In this document: positions 27,101 to 39,731 of the stretch, one piece after another
How the letters are laid out: the number at the start of each line of letters is the position of its first letter
Position numbering within the stretch: position 1 is the stretch's first letter
Source of the DNA: Saxidomus purpurata
Lineage: Eukaryota > Mollusca > Bivalvia > Venerida > Veneridae
Assembly (NCBI GenBank): GCA_022818135.1
Contig: JAFMSR010000005.1
Location: 25,372,906-25,436,905 of the forward strand
DNA length: 64,000 bases
Direction of reading: 5' to 3'
Notes under the pieces: model-generated
Told to the model about the DNA's origin: nothing
The model's database searches: none
Seen by the model: the letters and a program-made list of their open reading frames with translations, nothing else
Program-made: the position numbers and the translations under genes

Positions 27101-28237
27101 TACAGTTTGTACTGGTATTTACAAATATACAGTCTGCTGTTTTTGGATTGTTGATACGTTTTGGAATGCCACCTTGCGCAGACAAGTATGGCACGAGAAT
27201 ACGTGCATCACGTGAGCTTTCTTTCTTTACCCATCATCCGACTAACGATTATTCAGTAGCAATTTCCGTATCTGCTTTAGATTAGGTCATAAGGTTATTG
27301 GAGGATTTTCCGTTGCAGCAATTGCCACTTTTGTCATCAAAGCTGGTCTGTTCTTAAACTGAACTACAAAACTTTATTATCATCAAATGCATCGATTTGT
27401 TCGGCAGTTTATGGACAGAGTGCAGACGACTGCGATTTGTTCCTCATATACAGAATGTAGATTCATAACGTCTTTTACTATTGATATACCACTCGTTTGT
27501 GTTCAGAATGCGGAAAAGCTTTTTATGAAGGTTTGATGATGTGTGTTTACGTTACTAAATTGATTGTTTGCTTCTTTTTCAGTATTTAATCACATGATCA
27601 TCATTGCTGAAATGTTTATCCTGGCGTTCCTAGCTCGTATTGTTTACCGAAGATCGGAACATCGGAATCTCAAGGTGACTGCTGGCCCATGGCTAGGCAA
27701 ATCTGTAACGTATGATACCGTGGCGACGTCCACTAACGATATTGATGTGAGTGTACATAACAATTTTGCGCTGTCAACTGTGTTGTTATGACTTATTTGT
27801 TCATTTTGTACCTTTTTGCAAAACTACAGCAATTGCCCAAAAAAGTCATACGATACTCTGTTCTTATTCTTAAGATTTTTAATGGTCTGCCAAAAAGATT
27901 TTCCAATTTTTCACATGTAAAATGTTTTGAAATTCAGTATTGAAATCACCCAAAGTTTCAACATGGAAGTTACTCAGTCATTATGGGTTGTGTTGGCTTT
28001 TTGATATCTCTTTACTGCAAGCCTACTTTAATAATATTAAAACGTACAGAAGACTTCAGAATAGGTTTTCGCAATTCATATGAAACAATAGCTTCATGCA
28101 TAAATACTATTGATATTTTGTTTTATTTTCAGGTACTTGTTCCATCCTACACAACAGATAAAAACAACAGCACGCCATTCCATTTAATTTATAGCGAACA
28201 CAATTTCCATATAGATGGTCCAGAAACTAATTTATGA
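18123..28237 (+). CDS. SLC51A-like: Organic solute transporter alpha-like protein, copy 1 (8 coding exons, 383 aa)
   Basis: Exons: 18123-18246, 19490-19650, 21373-21446, 24425-24583, 26061-26172, 26959-27211, 27583-27746, 28133-28237; all introns GT-AG, phases 1,0,2,2,0,1,0, with no internal stop. Family assignment rests on the TPP-Cys7 run (about residues 157-165), the PRTTV segment after TM2, and the exon 7 stretch ending in RIVYRR, which matches the C-terminal part of vertebrate OST-alpha. About seven hydrophobic segments are visible: one each in exons 2, 3, 4, 5 and 7, and two in exon 6. The N-terminus has two NTT glycosylation sequons. Known family role: with OST-beta, facilitated transport of steroid conjugates and bile acids at the plasma membrane; here that is inferred. 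It is the most diverged copy: it lacks the DYFGG motif and the SSDV start of exon 2, and has an extra last exon. If exon 7 is read through the coding region stops at 27791. The start is the first ATG after a likely 5'UTR acceptor at 18091. A TMEM184-type relative is less likely because of the Cys run. Confidence 0.88.
18438..18501. repeat. Perfect 32-bp tandem duplication in intron 1 of copy 1
   Basis: Two consecutive identical units beginning TCAATCGTACGGTCCGTCG and ending in TTAATTAAT, followed by an (ATTC)n run and a pyrimidine-rich tract to about 18605. Confidence 0.95.
21812..21824 (+). promoter_or_regulatory. Perfect DR1 of AGGTCA half-sites
   Basis: AGGTCAAAGGTCA, the canonical direct repeat with 1-base spacing used by HNF4/RXR-type nuclear receptors. 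It lies in intron 3 of an OST-alpha gene. Binding is not shown. Confidence 0.4.
21957..21975 (+). promoter_or_regulatory. Triple AGGTCA cluster (DR1 plus abutting third half-site)
   Basis: AGGTCA at 21957, 21964 and 21970; the last two also create a TCAAGGTCA extended half-site of the LRH-1/ERR type. It is carried by the repeat unit, so it may be incidental. Confidence 0.4.
22236..22368. repeat. 34-bp minisatellite, four copies (intron 3 of copy 1)
   Basis: Units start at 22236, 22270, 22304 and 22338, with consensus ATTCATAGCACCAATCAAGC followed by TGTGTTTATCATTT. There are only one to three differences between copies, so the expansion is recent. Confidence 0.95.
22715..22924. mobile_element. 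Small MITE-like element (intron 3 of copy 1)
   Basis: A 26-base near-perfect inverted repeat (22739-22764 beginning TTACACCGCTATCAACAAAC; complement at 22887-22912), with outer GAAATAA(A)GG similarity to about 22715 and 22924. Total about 200 bases, non-coding. Confidence 0.7.
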
Positions 28238-28591
28238 TGAACACATTTTTCGTTCTGGTTTTCAAATCGTGTATCCACAGTTTGTGTTGCTCAAAGCACA
28301 ACAACACCGTCGCCGTTGGACGTAACCTGCTTTTTTTCATTTTTTATAGGGGCCATTGTTGTTCTTTTATTGTGAATTTGCTTGATTTTATACAAAAGGA
28401 AATGGAGTGTTTGACATTAATGTCGTATTCTTTCTGTATAAAATACGAAGACCTAACCAACACGTATACATTATACATGTAAAGAGAAGGTTGACATGTG
28501 TTAACTTTGATCGAACTATAGAGAATTCATAAAACGCTTATTGTCACAACAGATGAGTTTGTAGTTACTGTTCTAAGTCATAATCTTTATT

Positions 28592-28597
28592 AATAAA
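28592..28597 (+). terminator. Candidate polyadenylation signal, OST-alpha copy 1
   Basis: AATAAA, 355 bases after the exon 8 stop. It is the first canonical hexamer I noticed downstream of this gene. Confidence 0.5.
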
Positions 28598-29093
28598 AGT
28601 ATATTAAGAACAGTATGTTACAGTTATTTCTGAATGAAATCCATTCGCTTTGTTTCCTTCTTTGTTGTGCATAAATAAATCTGCTTGTTCTTAGTGTCGC
28701 CAAACCGGATAATATTGACGGACTTTAGTCTAGCCAATCCGGATAATTCTGACAGACTGATTAATTTTTCACCTTGTCATTTCAATAACTGTTCGGTCAC
28801 GATCAAGGTTATCTACCACATGTTTTCCCTTACTGTTGCTAAAACTGTTATATCTTTTGATATTGTCGTGTAGTATTCCCTTTTCTATGATTAACAATAT
28901 GTTATCTCATTTCTCTTGAAAATGCATGAAATTAATGTTGAGCTGAAGTTTAATGTGAAATGGATACTGACTTTCAATTACTTACAGTTACTGGTTAATT
29001 TTACTTAATCTTGATACAATTTTAGTGACAGGATGCACTTTCTGAAATGTTAGCCGAACAAAGTCACATTTAGGCTGGATATAGTCCATAGTA

Positions 29094-29710
29094 CTACTAC
29101 TAATAATAATAATAATATTAACGATTTAATTTAACGAAGGTTACATATAAGACATATCAAGAATTACAAAGAACTCATAACAATGTCATAACATGTATCT
29201 ATATGGCCTTCAAAATAAAAAGATAAAGAAAAAATATCATACAGATTACATATACTAAATACATGTAATCATACAAATCAACCCTATTTCATGTACACAG
29301 TGCATTGACTATAAACTCACAATGAATAAACACACTCTCAATGACAGACACTCGAATATATATACATGTTGACAACAATTAAAGAACAAATATAAAGGCT
29401 CATCTCTAAAAGATTTAAAAAGTCTTTCTAAGCTTTGTTGTGGAGATACTTTTATAATGTTGTTTGAAAGATTTTATGTCCAATATTCTAAATTTCATTG
29501 GGATATCATTCCAAACGTTTATGCTATAGTATGAAAAATGGTATAAGTCTGTTCTGTGCGTTTTTGTTATAAAAACAAGATCCTTGCGTGATATAGAACT
29601 CAGATTGTACGAGTAATTTTGGCAAAAATTTATTATTTATTGACTCGTGTATAACTAAACAACGCATTTCAACAATCAAATATTTATTTCAGTAACTCTG
29701 CTGTTTAGTT
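29094..29710 (-). pseudogene. 3' end of a LINE retrotransposon (decayed reverse transcriptase C-terminus)
   Basis: Read on the minus strand, about 29690-29415 encodes a degenerate peptide ending at a TAA at 29415-29417. Its closing part has the pattern found at the end of LINE ORF2 proteins: ...SYYSINVWNDIPMKFR, then LDIKSFKQHYK. A frameshift around 29610 joins it to an upstream fragment (RCLVIHESINNKFLP). After the stop a 3'UTR of about 290 bases ends in a (TTA)n tail at 29098-29125 (plus: TACTACTAATAATAATAAT), as in CR1/L2-like elements. It is 5'-truncated and inactive. Confidence 0.65.
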
Positions 29711-32362
29711 CATGATTATAAAAACACTATATACTACCTAACGTATACAAATTTCCAAAAACCGAGGCGTCAGTGGGAGTATAGAGGTATGTGGCCGCTA
29801 TATTATGGTTCACTTAGTTACCAACAGTGGCTCGAGTTGAACCGAATTGAAAATACTACCGGTCTGGTAAATAAATTATCAATGCACATATAAATTTTTC
29901 TAACCGGTCATCTATATGGGAGGTCTTGGGTAACCTAATTTAAGTCATACCATTTATTGGTGAAACAAGTAATAAAATTGGTGTGGGGTCTATATCTAAA
30001 AGTTTGATCATTTGCTGTCGGCTAAGTCATTGAAGATAACAAACGTTAAGTAACAAGAAAACTATCAACACATACATTTTTAATCAAACATCTAGAGCCA
30101 AAAGCTTTTGTTTATTAATAATTGATATCCACTGACGAATATGTTTTTGTCTGTAAATAAAATACGCATTTCTTGGGACAATCTGATTATCCATTTCCCA
30201 TAGTTTTTATACAATAAACATAATAAAAATGGAGCATATTAACATGTGTATAATAATATGTTTACAAACATGATTTCATTAGTTCATAATACTGTATTAG
30301 AAAAGCACTTTTTCCGGGCATAAAAAATAGAAAAGATTAAAACAAAAGGAAACAAAAACAAAAACAACGATAAAAAAACATACTCTTCACAACATTGCTT
30401 TACCCATCATTATTCATGTAGTTGAACAGTTACAGAACTATTTTTGTCAAAAAAGTAGTAATCTCATGACGATAGCTTTAATGTTTTTAAAGGAAGTGTT
30501 TCAGTCAATCCAACTGCCAACCATGACTAGTAGAAAATACGGGATTTTGTAATAATAATTCAGGGTCAACGAAATCCTTTCGACTTCTGTGCGTTAGTCT
30601 TTAAACTGTGACCATACCTGTTTGAAGATGTTTCCGTACCATTAATACACGATTTGGTTTATGAAAAGTACCGTAATGTCGCTACAAGGTTAGCTTTTGA
30701 AAAAGCTAGAAAGCGGTTCGCTTGGTTTTTGGTAAGAAAATATAGCAAGGTGTACTGTTATAAAGATGAAGCTAGACCGTGTTCGGTTTTATATCAATGC
30801 CCCCAATTACTAGACGCAAATTCAAATATTTAAAGATGACGGTCCAAGCAAAAGTAACAAATGTGAATATAAGTCCATCAATTTAGGCAACCGTAATAAC
30901 GCTTGGATGTTTTAATTCCTGTCAAAAAATGTTTCATACTATTAAGCGAGAACTTTACAAAGGGAGACAATGCATCAAAACACGACATACCAGAGTTCTT
31001 CCTTTGCTATATAAGACAATGTACATTTGCTTGTACCACCGAAGATATGAACGAAGTTTTACTAGACGCTTACTTAGGTGGAAAACTTTTTGTAATTTTG
31101 TATCGTGATGTATGTGATGCAATGAGAAATAGTAGTAACTAAAATATATTGATGCTGTTCCCTGTCCAACCTAATTATGTAAAGTTTGTTCAAAGTGTGT
31201 GTTGACCTGTAAAAAACACCTAAAAACACATGCTTTAACACACAGACGTTATACATCATATGCTTTATAAAGAAAAAAGTTCAAACCACAATGTCCCTTC
31301 CGTGTAATTGAATACTTTATATTAGTTCACGATATGTTCCATTCCGTGGCACTGCGGGCTAGTCCGGCGCGGCATAGAAACAAAAAATACTAATACTACG
31401 CATGTAGCAAAAATCAGGTCAGATGTATAATTTAATGGATTTTTAAAGAGATTATTACTTTTATGACTTTCTCTATCTTATAGGACTAAAGCGGCAGGCA
31501 AAAAGTCTTTAAGGCACTGCACCGTATCAAAAGCCCTGACTATACTAAATATATTTTGAGTAAACATATATTTAGATTGTTTATAGACCCAACTGACTCA
31601 GTAATGACTTCGGCTGAACTTGCCAAGACCCCAGTATGACCCCCATGCAGACATTTGAAAAAATAGGGAGTTTTGTTTTATCTGACTGCAATACCTAAAC
31701 CGTTTTGCCCAAATATTATTTGGCCAAAATGGGGTAAAATGCAAGTAGTCATGGGCAGATGTGCGAGCGTACAGACAAGACATACGTTGCCAGCGAAATT
31801 GGGAGCTTGAAGCACTTTGCCTCGTGTTTTTTTATCTATTGTTTTAAAATAGTGTTGGCGAAGGAAGAGAACTTTTATTAAAAAGCATGAACTCCAAAGG
31901 TGTAAAAGAAAGTTAAGACGGCCAATTATTTAATGTCTAATTTAATTTAGCCGTTCACTTATTAAAAAGCTCAGTGTTACTTAACAAAGTTGCGTGTATA
32001 ATAGCGTAACATCCGGAATGTAGTACGGCGTTTATCGACAGAAAATATCCGAAAGTTTTGTCCCTTTAATATAATAACGCCATGGGCGTTCGGAAAAATA
32101 TGGTTTGTAAGGCCTGTTTTTATTGGTGAGTTTGAATATACCTACATGTATAAGTGTTTATCTTTGGTCTCCTGCTTTCGCTTACAACGAAGACGCCGGA
32201 AGCCATGTGATTTGGGGTTTTGGAAATGTTTGCAGTTTTATGTTGTTTTTACAGTAAAACTCTATCTTAATTACACAGTAGTTTGTTCAATGCGTTCGCA
32301 CCCTCCGAGATCGCCACCGAACTGTGAAAGTGAACCAATTAGATTCATTATTATTATCATAG
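29711..32362. other. Intergenic between OST-alpha copies 1 and 2
   Basis: No gene recognised. The open frame at 30903-31142 has no recognised motif. A small hairpin (TTTTGCCCAAA...TTTGGCCAAAA) lies near 31700. Confidence 0.4.
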
Positions 32363-32615
32363 GAGCTCAAGGTCGGGATTATGCTTTTTTCGGCTTTGTT
32401 TTGTCTTTTTACATTTATCTAAGAACCAAGCTAACAAAATATGATCTTATTTTCCTCGGATCTTAACTCTAATATTTTACCACTGAAGTACCAGGTAGAT
32501 GAAAGTTAAGATCCGGGGAAAATAAGATCATATTTTGTTAGATCTAGCTTAGTTCTTAAATAAATGTTAAAAAAACAAAACAAAGCCTGAAAAAGAATAA
32601 TCCAGACCTTGAGCT
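32363..32615. repeat. Long hairpin, about 105-bp arms
   Basis: 32363-32467 pairs with 32505-32615 around a loop of about 37 bases: AACAAAATATGATCTTATTT against its complement, then TAAGAACCAAGC and GAGCTCAAGG against theirs. It may be a foldback MITE or an inverted duplication. The open frame across the left arm is not considered a gene. Confidence 0.9.
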
Positions 32616-34466
32616 TCAGCAGTCAAACTGAAACAGTACACTTTGACATAAATTGAAAGAACTGAACAGTAAATTTAAAACTTGACTAGATCTAGAATCT
32701 AAGATCCAGATCTAAACTCATCAATAACGCAAGTCAAGACTATAAAACATATATTATAACAGATGAGATGCTGAAGTAAATGATAAATGAGCGGAAAGTT
32801 GACAACACCTGTCTTTCTTCAAACATGCATGTAAACCTTAAAACCCAAAATGTGAAGGCTGAGATAAGCTACACTGACAAAACAGTTTCGACTTTATCAA
32901 ACATTAATTTGACCAGACCGATGTACACGGGTTTAAGCTAAACCGTACGGTAGATCTGGTCCTATTTCGAGCACTGAGCCGTGAAAGTACTTTTAGCTTA
33001 ATGCAAAACAACGGTAAAAACCGAGAAAAACGTAAAGATCGCAGCTCAAGAGTCAAATTCAGATTAAAGACCAAATTGAGAATGACCAGACGAATTGTAA
33101 CTGATTTTGAATGTACTCTGTACGGCTAGGTAATGTGTACTCCGAGTGAATTATTTATGATATCAGTTCCACTTGTTTATATTACTATGTAGACTTAAAA
33201 CATTCCTGTTTGGACAAACAAACAAATAATGTGACCATGAGACAGTATGGCAATATAACTTAACGTAGTTTAAGCGGACCGTCAGCCTTGAAATGCATGT
33301 CACAAAACTGTGACGGCAAATAGGCGATCTAAATGTCTCTTGATATGCACCAGTGACGTTATTGTAAACATAAGGTCTTACACAGGTTAACATCTAGACC
33401 TTTCGATGTGTCTGTGTGCTTTTTAAATGAATGTATGTTTTACAAAGTGTAGATAAATGTTTGGATTTGGTCACAGGTACTTCAAATTTATAAACTTAGT
33501 AAGATTAGTCATTAAACTCCATATGCTCTACTTTGTATAACTGCTGATACGTAGATTTAATGTTACATTGTGTTATGTAATGATTGATTAATTAGTGTGT
33601 GCTTTTAATTGCAGCTGTGTTGCAAAATATGTACCGTTTATGAGCTGAAAATGCAAATTTCTTTGAAGATATTTTAAATAAGGAAAAACCTATAACATCG
33701 CTTAGCATTATGTATTATATTGAAAGCAGTTTCATTTTTTGATATCACAGACGAATACAATAAAGTTAACGTAAACTTATCGCCTGTGTAAACATTAGAA
33801 TAGACATAGTGATACATGGGATTCGCTTTATAATATTAATAATCAAGCTAAAGCCTTTCCCAGAGGGTATAACTCTAACAACTTCAGTTTAATTTATTTG
33901 TAAATGGCTATAAATGTTATTTAAGGGCATGCATTTAATCGATCTAGTCTTATATGTACTAAATATCTGAGTAGAATTCGCCTCATATGAATCAACTCAA
34001 AAGAAAATTCACGTCATTCGCCTTTAGTAGTTATCAATAATGCTTTTCATAGCATTTGTTACAGTTGTGATGTCTTCATAAAAGAACTGTATAGATTATT
34101 CTATCAAATATCAAACAGTGCCAAAGTAATTGTTTTACTAAACATTTTTTAGTTTTGAGAACGTAGCAATACTTTTCACCTTTCACTGAACTAATGAGAT
34201 TCTTTATCCTTTTAGATATAATTCAATCTTAATAATTTAGTAGTATTGATCAGAAATCAAATGTATGTATCACTTGCAAAGACATATAAAACGAAAAAGC
34301 GGGATATGTCAATAATTTCAAGATTAAAATGTTGAACGGTTTGTCAACTGTTGTTAAGGGTATCTTTACATAAAATGCTACGTTTTATCGTTAATACAGA
34401 TCATGTCAATTTATTAGCAGCTGTGAGGGTAACTGAAGAACAGCTGTATCAGTCTACAAAATCAAG
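32616..34466. other. Intergenic upstream of OST-alpha copy 2
   Basis: Nothing coding is seen. The promoter of copy 2 should lie in or near the 3' part; no clear TATA box or initiator could be chosen. Confidence 0.4.
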
Positions 34467-37400
34467 ATGCAAAACTGTTCGGACCAGTTTCCTAAAACAG
34501 AGGATTTCTATGCAGGTAAATAACTAAATATACTTTCTTATTGTTTTTTTTTCCTCTGTCAAACAATGGTTACTTTTTTATGAATATAAGTGAATTTGCA
34601 AGATGGGCGCCTGTGTTTAAAAAACACATCCACTTGTCTTGATAGCACTGGTTCCAAAACATGAAATGTTCAAGAGAATACAATGTGTGCTTTAAATCAC
34701 CACATTCCATAAATGGCTTTAACTATGCTGTAAGTACATGGTCTACATACAATGTCTTACATTTCAATGTTGATTATGTATCATTGAATGATGGGTGCAT
34801 TTGGCATGATAATTATGCAGAGCAGAAAGCAACTCTACGGCCGTTTCATTGCAAATTAATTTGAAAATCCAGAACATGAACAGTTGTCATAAGATTGTGT
34901 AGCAAGTCAACCAATTAAACCACTGCTTAAAAATTTTGGAATTAACAGTAACGATTTTAAACATTCCAATAATGTCATCAGTGTTTAAACTTTGCCAAAG
35001 GTTCTAGATTACCCGATTTACAATTTGATATTTCAGCTTAGCCATCTAGTTTTGTTTCCAATTACTTACTTACTTAGATATTAATATGATCGTTTCATCG
35101 CTTTTTATACTTTAAATTGTTTACACAATATTTCAACTTACTTATTGATATATCTCACTCTTTATTTCAGACATATCGTCGGATGTTCTGTCCATTGTTT
35201 TACTGACTATTTGTTGCCTGTTGGCTGTTGCATGTATCTTCAACTTCGTTGAAGAAATAGTATACCTACTGCGCCGCTATCATAACGACGATGTTAAATT
35301 TAGGAGGCTTACAACTATACTTGGTTTATATCCAGTGAGTTGTATCTGCGTTTTACCAGTCTTCCCCTTCTCAAACTTTCCATTTTTGTGCCTTATTCAA
35401 TCAATCATTCAGTCTGTCTGCAACTGTTTGTCAGTCAAACAATCTACCAGTCACTCTGGATTCATGTATCTGTCTTGCATGCCTGTTTGTCTTCTCGTCA
35501 TTAGATTGTAGTTTTTTTCTATAATTAAGATATATACATGTTTATGTATTTTCTAGTTTAAATTTACTATATGCATTTACAAAAAAACGTACAACCATCG
35601 TATTTTGATTACGCTCTGTTTGAAAAATGTTTTGTTTACCATATTTATTTTTCATTTTTATTTCAGGTAACGATAATTACTTCGCTGATAAGCCTATTAG
35701 TTCCCAGAAGTACTGTTCTCAACGATCTTATCTCCTCGTGGTAAAATTCTTATAATGTGTTCCCGATCTTAAATTAATGGTTCAGTAAAAAATACATTTA
35801 TTAATAACCCTTTTTTGGATTTGGCGATAACCTTTAACCACATAATGCGGTATCTTATTAAGTGTTTACTACTGAGTTTCACTATCCAGATTCAATAATC
35901 AGTAATACAAGTGTGTTGCAATGAAAACATTTAACTGCAGACTGAGTCTAAAATAAGGGTCCCTTTTCCCTTCATATTTAGAATGGACCTTGATTTGGCA
36001 ACAACAGCGTATCCCCATGCCGAAATTTGTATACGACACCAGTGACGACGAACGTTTTGTTGTTTCAACAATGCTTGTTGCATATTTAATTCCTTAACCA
36101 TGACAAAACGTAGAAGCTTTGTACTACTTTAACCTTTTCCTTTACAAAACATTTCATATTAACATTTTGCTAACATAAAATTAACACTTTCACGCTTATT
36201 ACCCGTATTTTTCCATTTTCTATTGCAGTTATCTATCCATCTGTTTCTACACATTCGTATCGTTAATTATCGACTATTTTGGCGGGAGAAATAAGATGTT
36301 GGATATTCTTGTGGAACAGAGGGTACAAATGAACACACCGCCCTGTTGTTGTTGCTGCTGTTGTGTTCTGAAACCAAGACTAATGAAAAGGTATCTTCAT
36401 GTTCCATGCATTGTAGATTTAATACAAGACCTGTATCGTGCATGCAAAGTGCTTGATTTAATTGCGCTGGTCAGTAAGTATTCTGGTGTCATAAATTTAC
36501 ATGTATCATCATTTTAGATGTGAATACAAAAATAGATTTATCCGGAACTTCGTTTAATCCCCAAAACTTGTAGGTGGCGTTGTTGTAGTCAAAGGCGCAG
36601 ATACTTGTATGATATGAACGTAATTCCGTATCCAGACTATATCCCATAGTTTTAATTTAAAAATGAAAACATTGCAAAGTATAGATATAGTGTTCAGAAG
36701 ATCGTGTTGCTATACAAACATTTAACCTGGTAATGTTTCTTGGTTCTTCTAAAGGCCATTTCCTCGTTGTCTCTGAGGTTATGTACCGTTGGAAACGTTC
36801 TTGTCTGTTAAAGTAACGTTTAATGCTTTTAAGTCATTCTTCTCGTTGTTGTTGTAAATCATGTTGACACTAAATCGAAACACCTAGGTTTATCTATTCA
36901 TATCGCTTAAACGAATCAGATTTTAGCTCTTTTTTATTGTTTTGAAGCACATATAGGATGCTGTCATGTGTGCTCATATTTCAGTCATCTGATAGACAAA
37001 GTACAGTCATGTAATAAAATATTATTTACCTAATTAGTTTTAAAAAGGTGTAAAAAAGTGATTCGTTGCAAGAATGAGCTATTTAATAGTCCCTGTTTTC
37101 TCAAAGTTGCTAATATATTTCAGAAAGACTTTGACCATCCTTAGGCAGTGCGCTCTGCAAGTTGCCATCATACAGCCAGTATTTGGATACATAGCTGCTG
37201 TTCTATGGACCGATGAAAAATATACCGGAGACGTTGTAAGTGATGTTATCTGACAATATCCAGTAGATTTTAAAATCTAAAAAAAAAGTTTTGATTTTAG
37301 AAAAACTTAAATAATTTGATGCAGTAACAAAGCATACTTGATTTGCTTGATTCTATTCATAACTGAATATGTAACAGAAATATAAAACCGCGTAATAACC

Positions 37401-38700
37401 TTTCACGAAAGTAAAACATAGACTGCATTAGGGTAGGGAGGAATAAAAGCCAGTGTTCAACCTAAAGATAAGATTTAAATTTTGAGAACCTAGTTCCGCT
37501 GTTTGAAGCAAAACTTTATCATCTCTGAAGTAAGATTGTATTTTCAATAGCCTGTAGATTATAGACGAGTTTGCTATTTACCTTCAAGCACTTGCCTAGA
37601 ACTGTCGTGATTTTTACAATGTTAACTATAGAACCTAATTCGAACTCAGTTTTCTTTTCATATGGTGACAACAGAGTGCCTCATCAGCCTTCATATATAT
37701 AACAGTACTGACAACAATTAGTACTCTATTATCGTTATATGGCACCATCGTGATATACCGAGCGTCCAGGGATCATCTCAAAATGTACTTGCTCTGGATG
37801 AAATACGGCGCATTCTACACTCTGTTTATACTGGGCAATATTCAGAAACTTGTGATTAGTATACTTGGATCGTTTGACCTGCCCCCTTGTATCAGTACCA
37901 GAGGAACTAAGGTTAGAGGAAGCGGTTAGTATTTGACAGTTCTGATTCTGAAATTCTAGTTCGTAAAAATTAATTATAATGCAGTTCAGATATATTTATG
38001 TCCCAATGGAATTATTGAATCCACATTTTCTGTCTAATTAATAAATCGCAGTCTGAAAATAATATTATATCTGTTTATTGTATATTTTTAAGATAGCTTG
38101 TTCTATAGAAATTGAACTTTGTCATTCAGACTGTCCATTTTACTTTATCAATGCGAAATTATGCTCACTCTTATTCAGGGCGTCGCAGGTAAAGATTCCG
38201 ACTGTCGTTATACCGGTATTTGACCAAGACTTTTAAGCATGTGTTCTTTTTATTGTCTATATGTATACCATCAGGTATGAGGTGTCGAGAGTGATTAATA
38301 TAAGTTGGATAACTTGTTTCACAATCGACCTAAATAAATTAGTATAAACTTAAACTACAACATTAACTGCATCAAGCAGCCATCAAACATTCTATGGACC
38401 TATGTTCAACGTCGCTGTGCTGTACAGTTAATGTTTAGAGCTAATAAAAGCAGACCTATCCTCATTAAATTTAAGAAGGACCGCTAACTATATAAATCTA
38501 GTAACTATTTTTCAGCTTTAAATCATTCCCTCATCGTGATTGAGACATTCCTTCTGGCGTTGCTGGCAAGAAAGGCCTATCGTAGGGACGAAACGGCAAT
38601 AGAAGGGCCAACAAGCGCCTCGGAAGCCGGGTTTTCTTCCCTTGGCTCTAACGTTCTACAACAGAAGAATGATGATAGTAATAACTCAAACGATGTCTGA
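34467..38700 (+). CDS. SLC51A-like: Organic solute transporter alpha-like protein, copy 2 (7 coding exons, 331 aa)
   Basis: Exons: 34467-34515, 35171-35334, 35667-35740, 36229-36390, 37124-37235, 37675-37924, 38516-38700. Intron phases are 1,0,2,2,0,1, the same as in copies 1 and 3, and the frame is open throughout. Visible features: a 16-residue exon 1; TM1 in exon 2; PRSTV in exon 3; TM3 then DYFGG and TPP-Cys7 (about residues 132-141) in exon 4; TM4 in exon 5 followed by LWTDEKY; two membrane segments in exon 6; and TM7 in exon 7 with ETFLLALLARKAYRR, very close to the vertebrate OST-alpha C-terminal segment. The length is near the usual 340 aa of OST-alpha. The cytosolic tail is short and Asn/Asp/Ser-rich. 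The family transports organic anions and steroids as a heteromer with OST-beta; the substrate here is unknown. The start lies at the position equivalent to copy 3. It is closest to copy 3, suggesting a later duplication. Confidence 0.9.
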
Positions 38701-38792
38701 CTCAGTAGTCATCAAGTAGTCACCGATAACTGAGAAAACAGAAGCGACAATTTAAGAGTGGTACATGTAATGACGCATATCGATTAAATACC

Positions 38793-38798
38793 AATAAA
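38793..38798 (+). terminator. Candidate polyadenylation signal, OST-alpha copy 2
   Basis: AATAAA, 93 bases after the stop. A second one in an AATAAATTTTATTTT context lies at about 38897. Confidence 0.5.
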
Positions 38799-39539
38799 AA
38801 CAGCCTGAGGTCACGTTGCAGAATGAACTTGATTCGGAACAGACTCTCTGCTGTAGGTGTATGAATATCAGATGGGGAAAGGCTCAGAAAAGGATAATAA
38901 ATTTTATTTTATGATGTTATATGCTGGAACATTTGTATTGATACTCCAAATGAAAATTAACAGAACTGACCGAGTGCCTTGATTACAGGGGCTCCTTTAT
39001 GTTTCACAAATCTGTCGCCTTTTTTTTGGCGAAATAAACTGTGCGACTCTTGATTAAATTAATTAACCCGGACTATTTTCTGTTATTTGTTCTTCAAATT
39101 TAAAGTTTTTATTATTTACATTTAATCCATGATTCCTGAAAACTACGTCAGTCTCATTAAAACTAGTAAGGGAAATTCACCGCCATAGCACAATATTTAC
39201 GACTTACGACATAGTTGTGTATAAATTAACTTAAGAACATCAAAAAACACTTACAATTTACAAATATTTGAAGGTATTTGTTAAGGTGCAGAATATACGA
39301 AAATGTAAACTCGGAATTTGTACCAGATATAGGCTATATAACATTATAATGATAAAATAGTTTTACAATGTGTACCACAAAACATCATATAATTGTCATC
39401 CAGACTGTACTTTTTGACTTTTGAAGGATAAATGCAGGTATGTTTTGTTGTAAGCCTTGAAGATATTAATAGAAGGTGTCAGCTGGAAAAATCTAACTTT
39501 GTGAGCTGAGATTAGACAACAGAACTATCGTACACATGG

Positions 39540-39731
39540 TAATTGTCTTCTTCCGTCAGTGCGTCCGTGCGTGCGTCTGTCACACACTCTCTCAAGGAGC
39601 ACAGCCTATAATTAATTGAAACTTTAAAAACTTCTTCACTATCATAAAAAGTACATCTACCATGACTTTGAAAAATGTCAAAATTTATGCAAATTTAGCA
39701 GATAACAAGAGCTGTCCCTCACAAGTGACGA
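39540..39731. repeat. Fragment of a CGTCCGTGCGTGCGTCTGTC-type dispersed repeat
   Basis: CAGTGCGTCCGTGCGTGCG at about 39559 followed by AT-rich sequence is similar in style to the heads of the other tandem-repeat elements here. Boundaries are unclear. Confidence 0.4.

Noticed and set aside
32146..32466. 106-codon plus-strand open frame
   Set aside because: Its second half is the left arm of the long hairpin; composition is not protein-like.
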